NCBI GenBank assembly: GCA_003151875.1
Contig: PLYW01000350.1
Span: forward strand, 14,950-29,260
DNA from: Acidobacteriaceae bacterium
GTDB taxonomy: Bacteria; Acidobacteriota; Terriglobia; Terriglobales; Acidobacteriaceae
Direction: 5' to 3'
Length of the DNA stretch: 14,311 bases
In this document: in pieces, positions 1 to 6,169 of the stretch
Layout of the letters: the number at the start of each line of letters is the position of its first letter
How positions within the stretch are numbered: position 1 is the first letter of the stretch
Notes under the pieces: model-generated
What the model was told of the DNA's origin: nothing
Databases searched by the model: none
The model's input: the letters and a program-made list of their open reading frames with translations, nothing else
Program-made: the position numbers and the translations under genes

Positions 1-53
1 AAGCAGGTGTGAGAACCGGGCGGCTGAGCAGGTTTTGCTTTAGATGATGCGGT

Positions 54-124
54 CGGGTAGTGCGGCGCTTTAGCGCCGCGTTAAAACGGCTTCCTGGTGT
101 TCAGGCTTTAGCCTCTCGGGTACT
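54..124 (+). repeat. Left REP-like end (two palindromes, GTAG foot)
   Basis: GTAG at 57-60 is followed by the palindrome GCGGCGC(TTTA)GCGCCGC (62-79) and a second small palindrome AGGC-TTTA-GCCT (103-114). It is the inverted partner of 548-617. The transposase stop codon (TAA on the minus strand, 70-72) sits in the loop of the first palindrome, so the end doubles as the end of the reading frame. Confidence 0.85.
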
Positions 125-547
125 TCGTCAAGGCGAATCGAGGTTCGCGCGGACGAATACGGGTACTCCCCAGCTGTTATTACCAACGCACGCCGCACCG
201 GATTGTCGTGAATGTACGCCCGCATTCGTCCATATTCATCCATGTCGCGCACCCGATGTTCGTAATAGCTTGGCTGCCATGCGGCCTTCAATTTCAGGCC
301 AGCCTTCCCCCATCGCGAACGAAAAGCCTCCCTTGATCATCTGCACGGCCCGGCCAATCGCATGGTCGTCATCGACTGACAACAGCAGGTGGAGGTGGTT
401 CGGCATGACGACGAATTCGTGGACCAGAAATTCGCCGGCGTCGCGATACCGAAACAGCGTGACCAGCAGTAAATCGGCTGTTTCCGTTCGTTGGAACAGG
501 TTCTGGTGCATGTAGGCCGACGCAGTGATGAAATATGTCTTGGTCAC
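70..547 (-). pseudogene. REP-associated tyrosine transposase (RAYT, Y1_Tnp/HUH), frameshifted
   Basis: RAYTs are IS200/TnpA-related single-strand transposases that act on REP palindromes. The N-terminal part starts with GTG at 547 and holds the HUH-type signature MPNHLHLLLS (HLH at residues 51-53), then IKGGFSF. The matching C-terminal part, with WQPSYYEHRVRD and YIHDNPVRRALV, is in another frame. The two join without a gap if one G is removed from a G5 run (minus strand, plus 307-311), which restores AMGKAGLKLKAAWQPS and a protein of about 158 residues, near the usual RAYT size. As read, frame 1 ends at 236. The gene is therefore inactive, unless the extra base is a sequencing error or is bypassed by slippage. 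It lies between REP ends and is on the same strand as nuoA, but past the nuoA terminator. Confidence 0.85.
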
Positions 548-617
548 AAGTACCCCGAGGCTAAAGCCTCTCGTAATAGGGGCATTGTCACGCGGCGCTG
601 AAGCGCCGCACTACCCG
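548..617 (-). repeat. Right REP-like end (inverted copy of the left end)
   Basis: Read on the minus strand it begins CGGGTAG and continues with GCGGCGC-TTCA-GCGCCGC, a spacer that differs from the left copy, and GAGGC-TTTA-GCCTC (557-570 on plus). The outer 28 bases differ from the left copy by one base; the middle spacer is diverged. The transposase start codon follows directly inside it. Confidence 0.85.
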
Positions 618-632
618 AGCCTGACAGGCCCC

Positions 633-670
633 AAAAAACAAGCCCATCCATTCTCGCGACGTGGATGGGC
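633..670 (-). terminator. Rho-independent terminator of nuoA
   Basis: On the minus strand a 9-bp perfect stem (GCCCATCCA/TGGATGGGC, plus 642-650 with 662-670) and an 11-base loop are followed by TTGTTTTTT. It begins 26 bases past the nuoA stop codon and points the same way, so nuoA transcription should end here and not run into the transposase. Confidence 0.9.
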
Positions 671-696
671 GGTAACATTTTGGCGCGCGGCAACCC

Positions 697-1053
697 CTAC
701 ACCCACTCCAGCGCGCCCTTCTTCCAGATCCAGATGTATCCCACGATCAGGATGCCAAGAAAGATCAGCATCTCCAGCAAACCAAACAGGCCCAGCAGCT
801 TGAACTGCACCGCCCAGGGAAACAGGAAGATGGTCTCCACGTCGAAGACCACGAACAGAATGGCCACGATATAAAAACGGACGGTGTAGCGGCCACGCGC
901 ACTGTCGAAGGGCGTGATGCCGCATTCGTAGGGCATCAGCTTGGTTTTGAATGGGTTACGCGGGCGGACGATGTAGAAGAGTGCAAGCGTCCCGGCCGCC
1001 ACCAGAAACGCCAGGAAGGCGAAAATGAACATCGGTACATAGTTCTGCGGCAT
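697..1053 (-). CDS. nuoA: NADH-quinone oxidoreductase subunit A
   Basis: NuoA (ND3 homologue) is a membrane subunit of respiratory complex I, which passes electrons from NADH to quinone and pumps protons. The 118-residue length is normal for the family. It has three predicted membrane spans at about 8-28, 60-80 and 90-111. The conserved cytoplasmic loop PYECGITPFD (41-50) carries the family's reactive cysteine (C44), and the second span contains FDVETIFLFPW with acidic residues D71 and E73. ATG at 1053 is preceded by GAGAAAG. Normally nuoA opens a nuoABCD... operon. Here no nuoB follows: a strong terminator does, then a transposon. The remaining complex I genes must lie elsewhere, or upstream of this window's reach. 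The reading frame looks intact. Confidence 0.97.
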   Translation of the reverse strand: MPQNYVPMFIFAFLAFLVAAGTLALFYIVRPRNPFKTKLMPYECGITPFDSARGRYTVRFYIVAILFVVFDVETIFLFPWAVQFKLLGLFGLLEMLIFLGILIVGYIWIWKKGALEWV

Positions 1054-1109
1054 AAAATGCTTTCTCGATGGCCGCGCCGAAGCGCGATCCGGATATGAAC
1101 GAACGCGCC

Positions 1110-1138
1110 ACTATACCGCGCTTCGGGACGCGATTCAA
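1110..1138 (-). promoter_or_regulatory. Sigma-70-type promoter of nuoA
   Basis: On the minus strand TTGAAT (plus 1133-1138), a 17-base spacer and TATAGT (plus 1110-1115) fit a housekeeping promoter closely. Transcription would start near 1103, giving a leader of about 50 bases before the nuoA ATG. Confidence 0.7.
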
Positions 1139-1183
1139 TGACATGCGTCACAAATGCCGCTTTTCGCGGTTCGCGTTTCGCTG

Positions 1184-1215
1184 AGCTTTCAGCTATCAGC
1201 CGTCAGCTTTCAGCC
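1184..1215. repeat. Short tandem heptamer repeat (AGCTTTC-type)
   Basis: Four 7-base units in a row, AGCTTTC, AGCTATC, AGCCGTC and AGCTTTC, are followed by AGCC. A related fragment (CTGTCAGCCACCAGCTT) lies at 1240-1256. The array sits between the nuoA promoter and the end of the di-haem gene. Confidence 0.75.
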
Positions 1216-1255
1216 GGGAAGGAGAGGCGCGCGGAATCGCTGTCAGCCACCAGCT

Positions 1256-2572
1256 TCACAGCGATTGCAGGAACGCCAGTAGCGCCTCCCGGTCCTTGGC
1301 CGGCAGCGTCTTGAATCTGTTGGCGGCTTTCTCGGCTTCCCCCTTGTGACGGACTATGGCGTCGTGCGGCGTCACTGAGGCTCCGTCGTGCATAAGGCGG
1401 GTCCTCATGCGCATCCCCCACAGGGGCGCGGTGCGCATGCGGTAGCGGGTCGGCTGAAAGTTGTTGGGCGCCATCTCCTTCCACGCGTACCTGGCAAAGG
1501 CGCGGCCATAGTGTTCGGGGATGGGGATAACAATGCCGTCGCCGGTGCCAACATCGTGCAGCAGAAAATCGCTGTAGGGATAAAACTGTTTCGACCCCAG
1601 CGCGTCGGGAACGGTGAACGCTCCACCATTGACTTTCGTTCCTGCTGCCGCGGTGGTCATGCTGCGCACGTGGCAGTCGTTGCAGCCGATCTTGTCGAAC
1701 ACTTCTGAGCCGCGCTTCGCCTTGTCGGTGACAGTGAGAATGTGGTCCGGAGGTGGCGCCTTGCTGGCGCGAACGAACCGCGCGAAATGATCGATGTCGG
1801 AAAGACCGTCGGCGCCCACCTTGTCGTTGGGCTCCGCAACCGTGTTGCAGAGGTTTGTGACCTCATCCGGCTGGAGGCGATTAGTAATCCCCATTTCGTT
1901 CAAGTAAGCGTCTGCCGAGAAGGAGAGCAGGCTGGCGTGCTGGTCTTTCCACCCAAAACGACCGATGGCGGTCTCGCCGGGAGCTTCAAGGACCGGAACT
2001 CTCAACGCCACTCCGCAGATCTTGCCGTGGCTCTTGCGGCATTGCTCTTTCGCCATGTCGATGAGCGCCTGGTCCGGAACGGCTTCGATGAAACCGTCGC
2101 CCAGCAGATTCAGCGACACCCGAAAGGTGCGGACCTTTTCTGTGTCGGGCACTCGTTCCTGGATCTCGGTGTCGGGATACGCACCGTTGGGACAGATGGC
2201 GCGATCGTTCACCAGGGTGCGCCCGGTAATGACTTCTTTGCCGTCAGCGATCGGAATCGCGGGGTTCTCGAACTCGCCATGGCTGCCAACATGGCCAACG
2301 CGCAGTTCGTTCACCTGGCTGGGACCGCCCGAGACGGGGTTCTGGTGGCACTCGCGGCAGGACTGCGCGTTGTAGAGCGGCCCCAGACCATCGCTGATCT
2401 GTTCTACTTCCTCGAACGTCGTCTGGTCCGCCTGATGGGTGGCATCGTCCACCAGCCCGTTGCTCTTGTTGTCGAAGCCGGCCGGGGCTTCGTTGGAGGA
2501 AGGGGTCGCGGGAATCAACCCCACGGCAAGTACCAAAGCTGCCATAAGAACCATCGCAAGAACGAGACGCAT
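1256..2572 (-). CDS. Secreted di-haem oxidoreductase-like cytochrome c (DUF1111 family)
   Basis: This belongs to the DUF1111 / putative di-haem peroxidase family (Pfam 'DHOR', distant MauG/CcpA-like relatives). Members are exported c-type cytochromes thought to do peroxidase or thiol-oxidase chemistry; the substrate is unknown. Two haem-attachment motifs are present, CRECH at residues 72-76 and CNDCH at 297-301. The family blocks NAQSCRECHQNPVSGG, YSDFLLHDVG and RTAPLWGM are all visible. ATG at 2572 is chosen because AGGAGG (plus 2580-2585) lies 7 bases upstream and the protein then opens with a signal peptide (about residues 1-22). A start further up at 2641 would bury that signal. Length is 438 residues, typical of the family. 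It is a single gene, divergent from lysS, with its own promoter. No obvious terminator follows it. Confidence 0.9.
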   Translation of the reverse strand: MRLVLAMVLMAALVLAVGLIPATPSSNEAPAGFDNKSNGLVDDATHQADQTTFEEVEQISDGLGPLYNAQSCRECHQNPVSGGPSQVNELRVGHVGSHGEFENPAIPIADGKEVITGRTLVNDRAICPNGAYPDTEIQERVPDTEKVRTFRVSLNLLGDGFIEAVPDQALIDMAKEQCRKSHGKICGVALRVPVLEAPGETAIGRFGWKDQHASLLSFSADAYLNEMGITNRLQPDEVTNLCNTVAEPNDKVGADGLSDIDHFARFVRASKAPPPDHILTVTDKAKRGSEVFDKIGCNDCHVRSMTTAAAGTKVNGGAFTVPDALGSKQFYPYSDFLLHDVGTGDGIVIPIPEHYGRAFARYAWKEMAPNNFQPTRYRMRTAPLWGMRMRTRLMHDGASVTPHDAIVRHKGEAEKAANRFKTLPAKDREALLAFLQSL

Positions 2573-2605
2573 GGCGGGGCCTCCTCTGTCATATGCCAGC
2601 CTGCA

Positions 2606-2634
2606 ATTCTGCGTACAGGCAACCACGATGTCAA
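2606..2634 (-). promoter_or_regulatory. Promoter of the di-haem cytochrome gene
   Basis: On the minus strand a consensus TTGACA (plus 2629-2634) and a 17-base spacer precede CAGAAT (plus 2606-2611, four of six -10 matches). The start would fall near 2599, about 27 bases before the ATG, leaving room for the AGGAGG site. Confidence 0.65.
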
Positions 2635-2694
2635 GACTCATTCCGGTAAATCGACAGCCGGCGCCCTCCCATCACCAATCCGCGAGCCACAATC

Positions 2695-2700
2695 TATAAT
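2695..2700 (+). promoter_or_regulatory. -10 element upstream of lysS
   Basis: A perfect TATAAT stands 51 bases before the preferred lysS start. The -35 region 17-18 bases upstream (TCACCA/ATCACC) is poor, so the promoter is only partly supported. Confidence 0.5.
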
Positions 2701-2750
2701 CGGATTTCTTTACCTTTCGGCCTGTGGGAAGCCAGGCAGCAGGGACCACC

Positions 2751-4322
2751 GTGGCACTTGACCAGAAAATCTACGAGCTCAGAAAAGAAAAGCTCAAGCA
2801 GATTGAGGCGCTGGGGCAGCTAGCCTATCCCTATCGCTACGAAACCACGCACACCGTTCCGCAGATTCTCGAAGAATACCTGCCCAAGACCGGGCCGGAG
2901 CTTGAGTCCCCACGCGTGAACGTCAGCGTCGCCGGACGGCTGATGTCGATCCGCGTTCAGGGAAAGGCAGGTTTCGCTCACCTGCAACAGGGCGGCCGGC
3001 GATTGCAGATTTACGTCCGCCTCGACAACGTCGGCGAAAAAGCCTTTCAGCTTTACAAGCTGCTCGACCTCGGCGACTACATCGGGGTCAAGGGTTATCT
3101 CTTCCGCACTCGCACCAACGAGCTGACCGTCCACGTGGAGGAGATCACCTTCCTGGTGAAGGACCTGCTTCCCCTGCCCGAAAAATGGCACGGCTTGCAG
3201 GACGTGGAGACGCGCTATCGCCGGCGCTACGTTGACCTGACGATGAATCCCGGCGTGCGCGAGGTCTTCCTGAAGCGCGCCAAGGTGGTGCAGTCGATGC
3301 GGCGATTCCTCGACAACAACGGCTTCATCGAGGTGGAGACGCCGATGATGCATCCCATCGCCGGCGGCGCGGTGGCCAAGCCCTTCATCACCCACCACAA
3401 CACGCTCGACGTCGATCTCTATTTGCGTATTGCGCCGGAGCTTTATCTGAAGCGGCTGGTGGTCGGCGGCATGGACCGGGTGTACGAGATCAATCGCAAC
3501 TTCCGCAACGAAGGCATCTCAACCCAGCACAATCCCGAGTTCACCATGCTGGAGTTCTACATGGCCTATGCCGACTACCGCGACATGATGGACTTCACCG
3601 CCGAGATGCTGTCGCAGGTGGCGCGCGACGTGAATGGCACAACCATCGCACACTTCAACGGGCACGAGATTGACTTCGGCAACTTCCAGCGCCTCTCCAT
3701 GCGCGAGGCCATCATCAAGTTCTGGCCCGAGAACAATGGCGAGAAGCCGGAAATGGCGGACTTCTCCAGCGCCGAGCAGATTGCCGCCATGGTGCATCGC
3801 TACAACGCGGCGAATCCGCACATCCCATACGATCCGGTCGCCCCCATGGGCAAGACGATCGCCGAGATTTTCGAGTTTGTCGCCGAGCCCCACCTGATTC
3901 AGCCGACGTTCATCTACGATTTCCCGCTCGCCATTTCGCCGCTCTCCAAGAACAAGCGCGAGCCGGAAGAGAACGCCGACTGGGTCGAGCGTTTCGAGAT
4001 CTTCGCTGGCGGACTGGAGATCGGCAACGCCTTCAGCGAGCTGAACGATCCCGAGGAGCAGCGCCGCCGCTTCGAGGGGCAGCTCGGCGAACGCGAGCGC
4101 GGTGACGAGGAGGCCCACCAGATGGATGAGGACTACATTCGCGCTCTGTCGTACGGATTGCCGCCGACCGCAGGCGAAGGCGTTGGCATCGATCGCCTCA
4201 CCATGCTGCTGACCGATTCGCGCTCCATTCGCGATGTGATTCTGTTCCCGCTGCTGCGTCCTCTGAAGCGCGAAGAAGAAGAGGAACTGGACAGCACCGA
4301 GGACGAGGCGGCGAAGAGCTAG
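2751..4322 (+). CDS. lysS: Lysyl-tRNA synthetase, class II
   Basis: This enzyme charges tRNA-Lys with lysine using ATP in the cytoplasm (EC 6.1.1.6). An OB-fold anticodon-binding domain covers about residues 57-137. The catalytic core has motif 1 (GFIEVETPMMHPIAGG, 191-206), motif 2 (FRNEGISTQHNPEFTMLEF, 251-269) and motif 3 (GVGIDRLTMLLTD, 477-489). Length is 523 residues, close to the usual 490-520, with an acidic tail (EEEEELDSTEDEAAKS). GTG at 2751 is preferred because AGGGA (2741-2745) precedes it. GTG at 2724 would add nine residues but lacks a ribosome site. It is divergent from the di-haem gene and is followed closely by a toxin-antitoxin pair that has its own promoter-like signal. 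Confidence 0.96.
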   Translation: MALDQKIYELRKEKLKQIEALGQLAYPYRYETTHTVPQILEEYLPKTGPELESPRVNVSVAGRLMSIRVQGKAGFAHLQQGGRRLQIYVRLDNVGEKAFQLYKLLDLGDYIGVKGYLFRTRTNELTVHVEEITFLVKDLLPLPEKWHGLQDVETRYRRRYVDLTMNPGVREVFLKRAKVVQSMRRFLDNNGFIEVETPMMHPIAGGAVAKPFITHHNTLDVDLYLRIAPELYLKRLVVGGMDRVYEINRNFRNEGISTQHNPEFTMLEFYMAYADYRDMMDFTAEMLSQVARDVNGTTIAHFNGHEIDFGNFQRLSMREAIIKFWPENNGEKPEMADFSSAEQIAAMVHRYNAANPHIPYDPVAPMGKTIAEIFEFVAEPHLIQPTFIYDFPLAISPLSKNKREPEENADWVERFEIFAGGLEIGNAFSELNDPEEQRRRFEGQLGERERGDEEAHQMDEDYIRALSYGLPPTAGEGVGIDRLTMLLTDSRSIRDVILFPLLRPLKREEEEELDSTEDEAAKS

Positions 4323-4325
4323 GCA

Positions 4326-4356
4326 TTGGCAAACGGCAAATGCTTGGTGCTACGAT
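4326..4356 (+). promoter_or_regulatory. Possible extended -10 promoter of the toxin-antitoxin pair
   Basis: TTGGCA (4326-4331), a long 19-base spacer and an extended -10 element TG-C-TACGAT (4348-4356) precede the antitoxin. Transcription would begin near 4363, only a few bases before the ATG at 4367, implying an almost leaderless first gene. Confidence 0.4.
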
Positions 4357-4366
4357 GGTAGTCGAG

Positions 4367-4573
4367 ATGGCAAGCAGAGTGCCCATTAGATCTTCCGGGG
4401 AAGCACCGGCCGGTAAGTTGCACATGCTGAAAGGCCAGTTCTTCACTCCTGCAACCCGCGCGGCGCGTATTGCCAGGTCGCGGACAGCCTTGGATACTCC
4501 GTCGAAACTTCACCTCAACCGAGAGCAATGGAAGGCTGCCGCAGAGAGTCCTGAGTTCGAGGAAGAATTCTAG
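4367..4573 (+). CDS. Putative antitoxin partner of the PIN toxin
   Basis: This is a 68-residue protein (77 if started at the ATG at 4340) directly upstream of a PIN-domain gene, with two bases or so between stop and next start. It is small, basic in the first two thirds (TPATRAARIARSRTALDTPSK) and acidic at the end (AESPEFEEEF). That fits a DNA-binding half and a toxin-binding tail, but no AbrB, Phd, RHH or HTH signature is recognisable, so the family is not identified. None of the possible ATGs (4340, 4355, 4367) has a good ribosome site. 4367 is chosen because it sits just after a possible promoter start and removes a weak N-terminus. The antitoxin role rests on position and size only. Confidence 0.6.
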   Translation: MASRVPIRSSGEAPAGKLHMLKGQFFTPATRAARIARSRTALDTPSKLHLNREQWKAAAESPEFEEEF

Positions 4574-4576
4574 ACA

Positions 4577-5080
4577 ATGCCTTTTCAGCCCCTGCCCAGT
4601 CTCCCAGCCGGCAGCGACGTGTTCTTGGACGCAAACATATTTGTTTACGGACTTTCCGGCGTGTCGGCGGAATGCCGGGCCCTCCTGCATCGATGCAGCG
4701 AAGAACAGGTGACGGGGATCAGCTCATATCACGTTGTCAGTGAAGTAACGCACCGCCTGATGTGTATTGAAGCGCAGAGCAAGGGACTGGCAGGCGCAAG
4801 ACCCCGAGAAACATTGAACGAGCATCCTGAACGGGTACGGCAGCTTACCGATTACTGGAGTGAGATTGAGCGTTTGTTGTGTCTTAACATTTTATTCCTG
4901 GGCCTCGACGAAGGCATCATTCGTGCAGCAAACAAGGAGCGTGAACTATATGGACTTCTAAACAACGATTCGCTCATCGTGGCGTCGATGCGAAACTATG
5001 GGCTTTCACGACTTGCGAGCCGCGATGCCGGATTCAGGCGAATCTCGCACCTCACACTGTATTCCCCCAGTGATGTATAA
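4577..5080 (+). CDS. PIN-domain ribonuclease toxin (VapC-like)
   Basis: PIN-domain toxins cut RNA (in VapC proteins often tRNA or rRNA) with metal ions held by a cluster of acidic residues. All four are in place: D18 in VFLDANIFVY, E56 in SEVTHR, D131 in LLNNDSLIVASM and D150 in LASRDAGF. The protein is 167 residues, somewhat longer than a typical 130-145 aa VapC because of a central helix-rich stretch (about 65-100). The start ATG lies just after the stop of the upstream small gene, with an AGGAAG-like site inside that gene's end, so translation is probably coupled. The arrangement is that of a type II toxin-antitoxin module. A non-toxin PIN nuclease is less likely given the partner. Confidence 0.88.
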   Translation: MPFQPLPSLPAGSDVFLDANIFVYGLSGVSAECRALLHRCSEEQVTGISSYHVVSEVTHRLMCIEAQSKGLAGARPRETLNEHPERVRQLTDYWSEIERLLCLNILFLGLDEGIIRAANKERELYGLLNNDSLIVASMRNYGLSRLASRDAGFRRISHLTLYSPSDV

Positions 5081-5098
5081 GACCGAACACGTTCCGGT

Positions 5099-5122
5099 AA
5101 AAATGCCCCTCTTTCGAGGGGC
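5099..5122 (-). terminator. Terminator between toxin and sigma-factor genes
   Basis: A 7-bp perfect stem GCCCCTC/GAGGGGC (5105-5111 with 5116-5122) and a 4-base loop are followed on the minus strand by ATTTTT. It faces the sigma-factor gene end 40 bases away. The plus side lacks a T run, so it is better suited to stop minus-strand transcription. Confidence 0.7.
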
Positions 5123-5161
5123 GCCAGTGTTCAAGGAGAGGAGTTGGTGATACAGGGAAGC

Positions 5162-5674
5162 CTATTTCGCCAGCAGCTCGCGCATGCGCAGCCGGGCCTG
5201 GTGGAGTCCGAGGCGCGATTCCTCGTCGCTCAGACCCAGAGTGCGGGCGATGCGCGCGTGATCGTAACTCTCCACGTCGTGCATCAGGAAGATCATCTTT
5301 TCCGTGGGGGGCAACTGGACCACAGCGCGTTCCAAATCGACCCGCAACGTATTACGGCGCACTGACAAGACTTTCTCGCAGGGAGCGCAGTTCAAGGTCA
5401 GCGTTCCCAGCGGCATATATTCGCGCAGCTCGCTAATCAAGCAGCGATCAATTTCTTCCGCGGTCGGGGTACCGGCCCTGGCAAAGGCGCGGCAGAAGGT
5501 GTGCGTCATTAACTGGGCCGCGTCCAACTCATTGTCCGTCATCCAAAATGCCAGCGCATACACCCGATGCCGGTTCAACTCGTAGGTTTCGTTGTAGTTG
5601 TCTACGCTGCGCGGCAACACCGCCGGCATGTAGGTTGCAAACCCGAGCATTTTTGCTCCCTGGACAGTGTTCAT
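5162..5674 (-). CDS. ECF-like RNA polymerase sigma factor
   Basis: A short sigma-70-family protein of 170 residues. Region 2 is visible as YNETYELNRHRVYALAFWMT followed by DAAQLMTHTFCRAF (about 27-64), with the D-DA-L-TF-RA pattern of ECF factors. Region 4 is the LPPTEKMIFLMHDVESYDH stretch plus a helix-turn-helix (about 121-168, ARTLGLSDEESRLGLHQARLRM). The linker is unusual, with a CAPC pair at 96-99. ATG at 5674 is preceded by GAGGTAAG. The open frame continues upstream to 5845 but without family resemblance. No anti-sigma gene is adjacent: the neighbours are a toxin (convergent) and, 495 bases away, an HD-GYP regulator (divergent). Its promoter targets are unknown. It could be a sigma-like protein with altered activity, since regions 2.3-2.4 look diverged. 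Confidence 0.82.
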   Translation of the reverse strand: MNTVQGAKMLGFATYMPAVLPRSVDNYNETYELNRHRVYALAFWMTDNELDAAQLMTHTFCRAFARAGTPTAEEIDRCLISELREYMPLGTLTLNCAPCEKVLSVRRNTLRVDLERAVVQLPPTEKMIFLMHDVESYDHARIARTLGLSDEESRLGLHQARLRMRELLAK

Positions 5675-6169
5675 GGTTCTTACCTCGGCGAATTCTGGCC
5701 CGTCGCGGACCAGCCTGGTTTCGAGTGCTTCCGATAACCCGAAAGCGTCAAGTTGCTCGCTTCGCTTACTCTGCCTGCTCGCCAACACCTTAGTACTGAG
5801 CAATCGTGGTGCCCAAAGCTTTGGAGCAGGGAATATTCTGTTCAAAACTGTGGCTAACCTGCTGATAACGTTTGGTTAACAGGCTTCTCTGCTGGGCGAC
5901 GAGCAACCCATGACGCGGGGGATATGGGCATGTTATTTTTGCTCCTGCCAGGTAATTTTGGAGTCCATCTTCCCTAGATTGGCATCACAATGCCAACTAA
6001 TCTGGGGCGCGGCATGTAACTTTTTCAACTTTGTAGCCCGACCTTACCCCGAGGGCCCCCATAAACCGATAGGGTGCGCCATGCATTATTTCTCTAGCCA
6101 TGCGAGGCGAAGTGGATAAGAATCGAACCAACGACCGTCAGCAGCATTGCCGCGCAAGGACTTCGTATT
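5675..6169. other. Long intergenic region between divergent sigma and HD-GYP genes
   Basis: No coding region is supported in these 495 bases. The sigma-factor frame stays open on the minus strand to 5845, but there is no ribosome site there. The stretch 5930-6040 is AT-richer than the neighbouring genes and contains a palindrome (5979-5996). Promoters for both flanking genes must lie here, but no convincing -35/-10 pair was found. Confidence 0.6.
5979..5996. promoter_or_regulatory. Palindrome TTGGCAT-N4-ATGCCAA, possible operator
   Basis: Perfect 7-base arms are separated by 4 bases, with partial extension on both sides (AGATT ... AATCT). It is placed about 175 bases before the HD-GYP gene. 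The symmetry suits a dimeric repressor or activator site or a small RNA hairpin; which is not decided by the sequence. Confidence 0.4.

Larger units (their letters stand above)
54..617. mobile_element. REP/RAYT-type element with inverted REP-pair ends
   Basis: The two ends are inverted copies of each other. Each outer edge has CGGGTAG followed by a GC-rich palindrome (GCGGCGC-TTTA/CTTCA-like loop-GCGCCGC), then a variable spacer, then a second palindrome (AGGC-TTTA-GCCT) and a GGTACTT run leading into the gene. Left copy about 54-124, right copy about 548-617 on the opposite strand. The GTAG tetranucleotide just outside each palindrome (57-60, and its complement 611-614) is the foot known from REP sequences that RAYT transposases recognise. 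Between the ends lies a single Y1-transposase reading frame, interrupted by a frameshift. What is seen is the symmetry and the foot; mobility is inferred. No target-site duplication is expected for this family. Confidence 0.85.

Noticed and set aside
60..515. A plus-strand frame covering the transposase
   Set aside because: It is antisense to the RAYT, whose HLH and YIHDNP motifs are on the minus strand.
2573..2641. A longer start for the di-haem cytochrome at 2641
   Set aside because: It would place 23 residues before the signal peptide and run through the predicted promoter; AGGAGG supports 2572.
1742..2761. A 339-codon plus-strand frame opposite the di-haem cytochrome
   Set aside because: The opposite strand has two haem motifs, a signal peptide, a ribosome site and a promoter. 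This frame has none and also runs into the lysS start.
2820..4118. Two minus-strand frames of about 190-200 codons inside lysS
   Set aside because: They are antisense to conserved synthetase motifs, and their composition (His, Leu and Val-rich) is typical of antisense frames.
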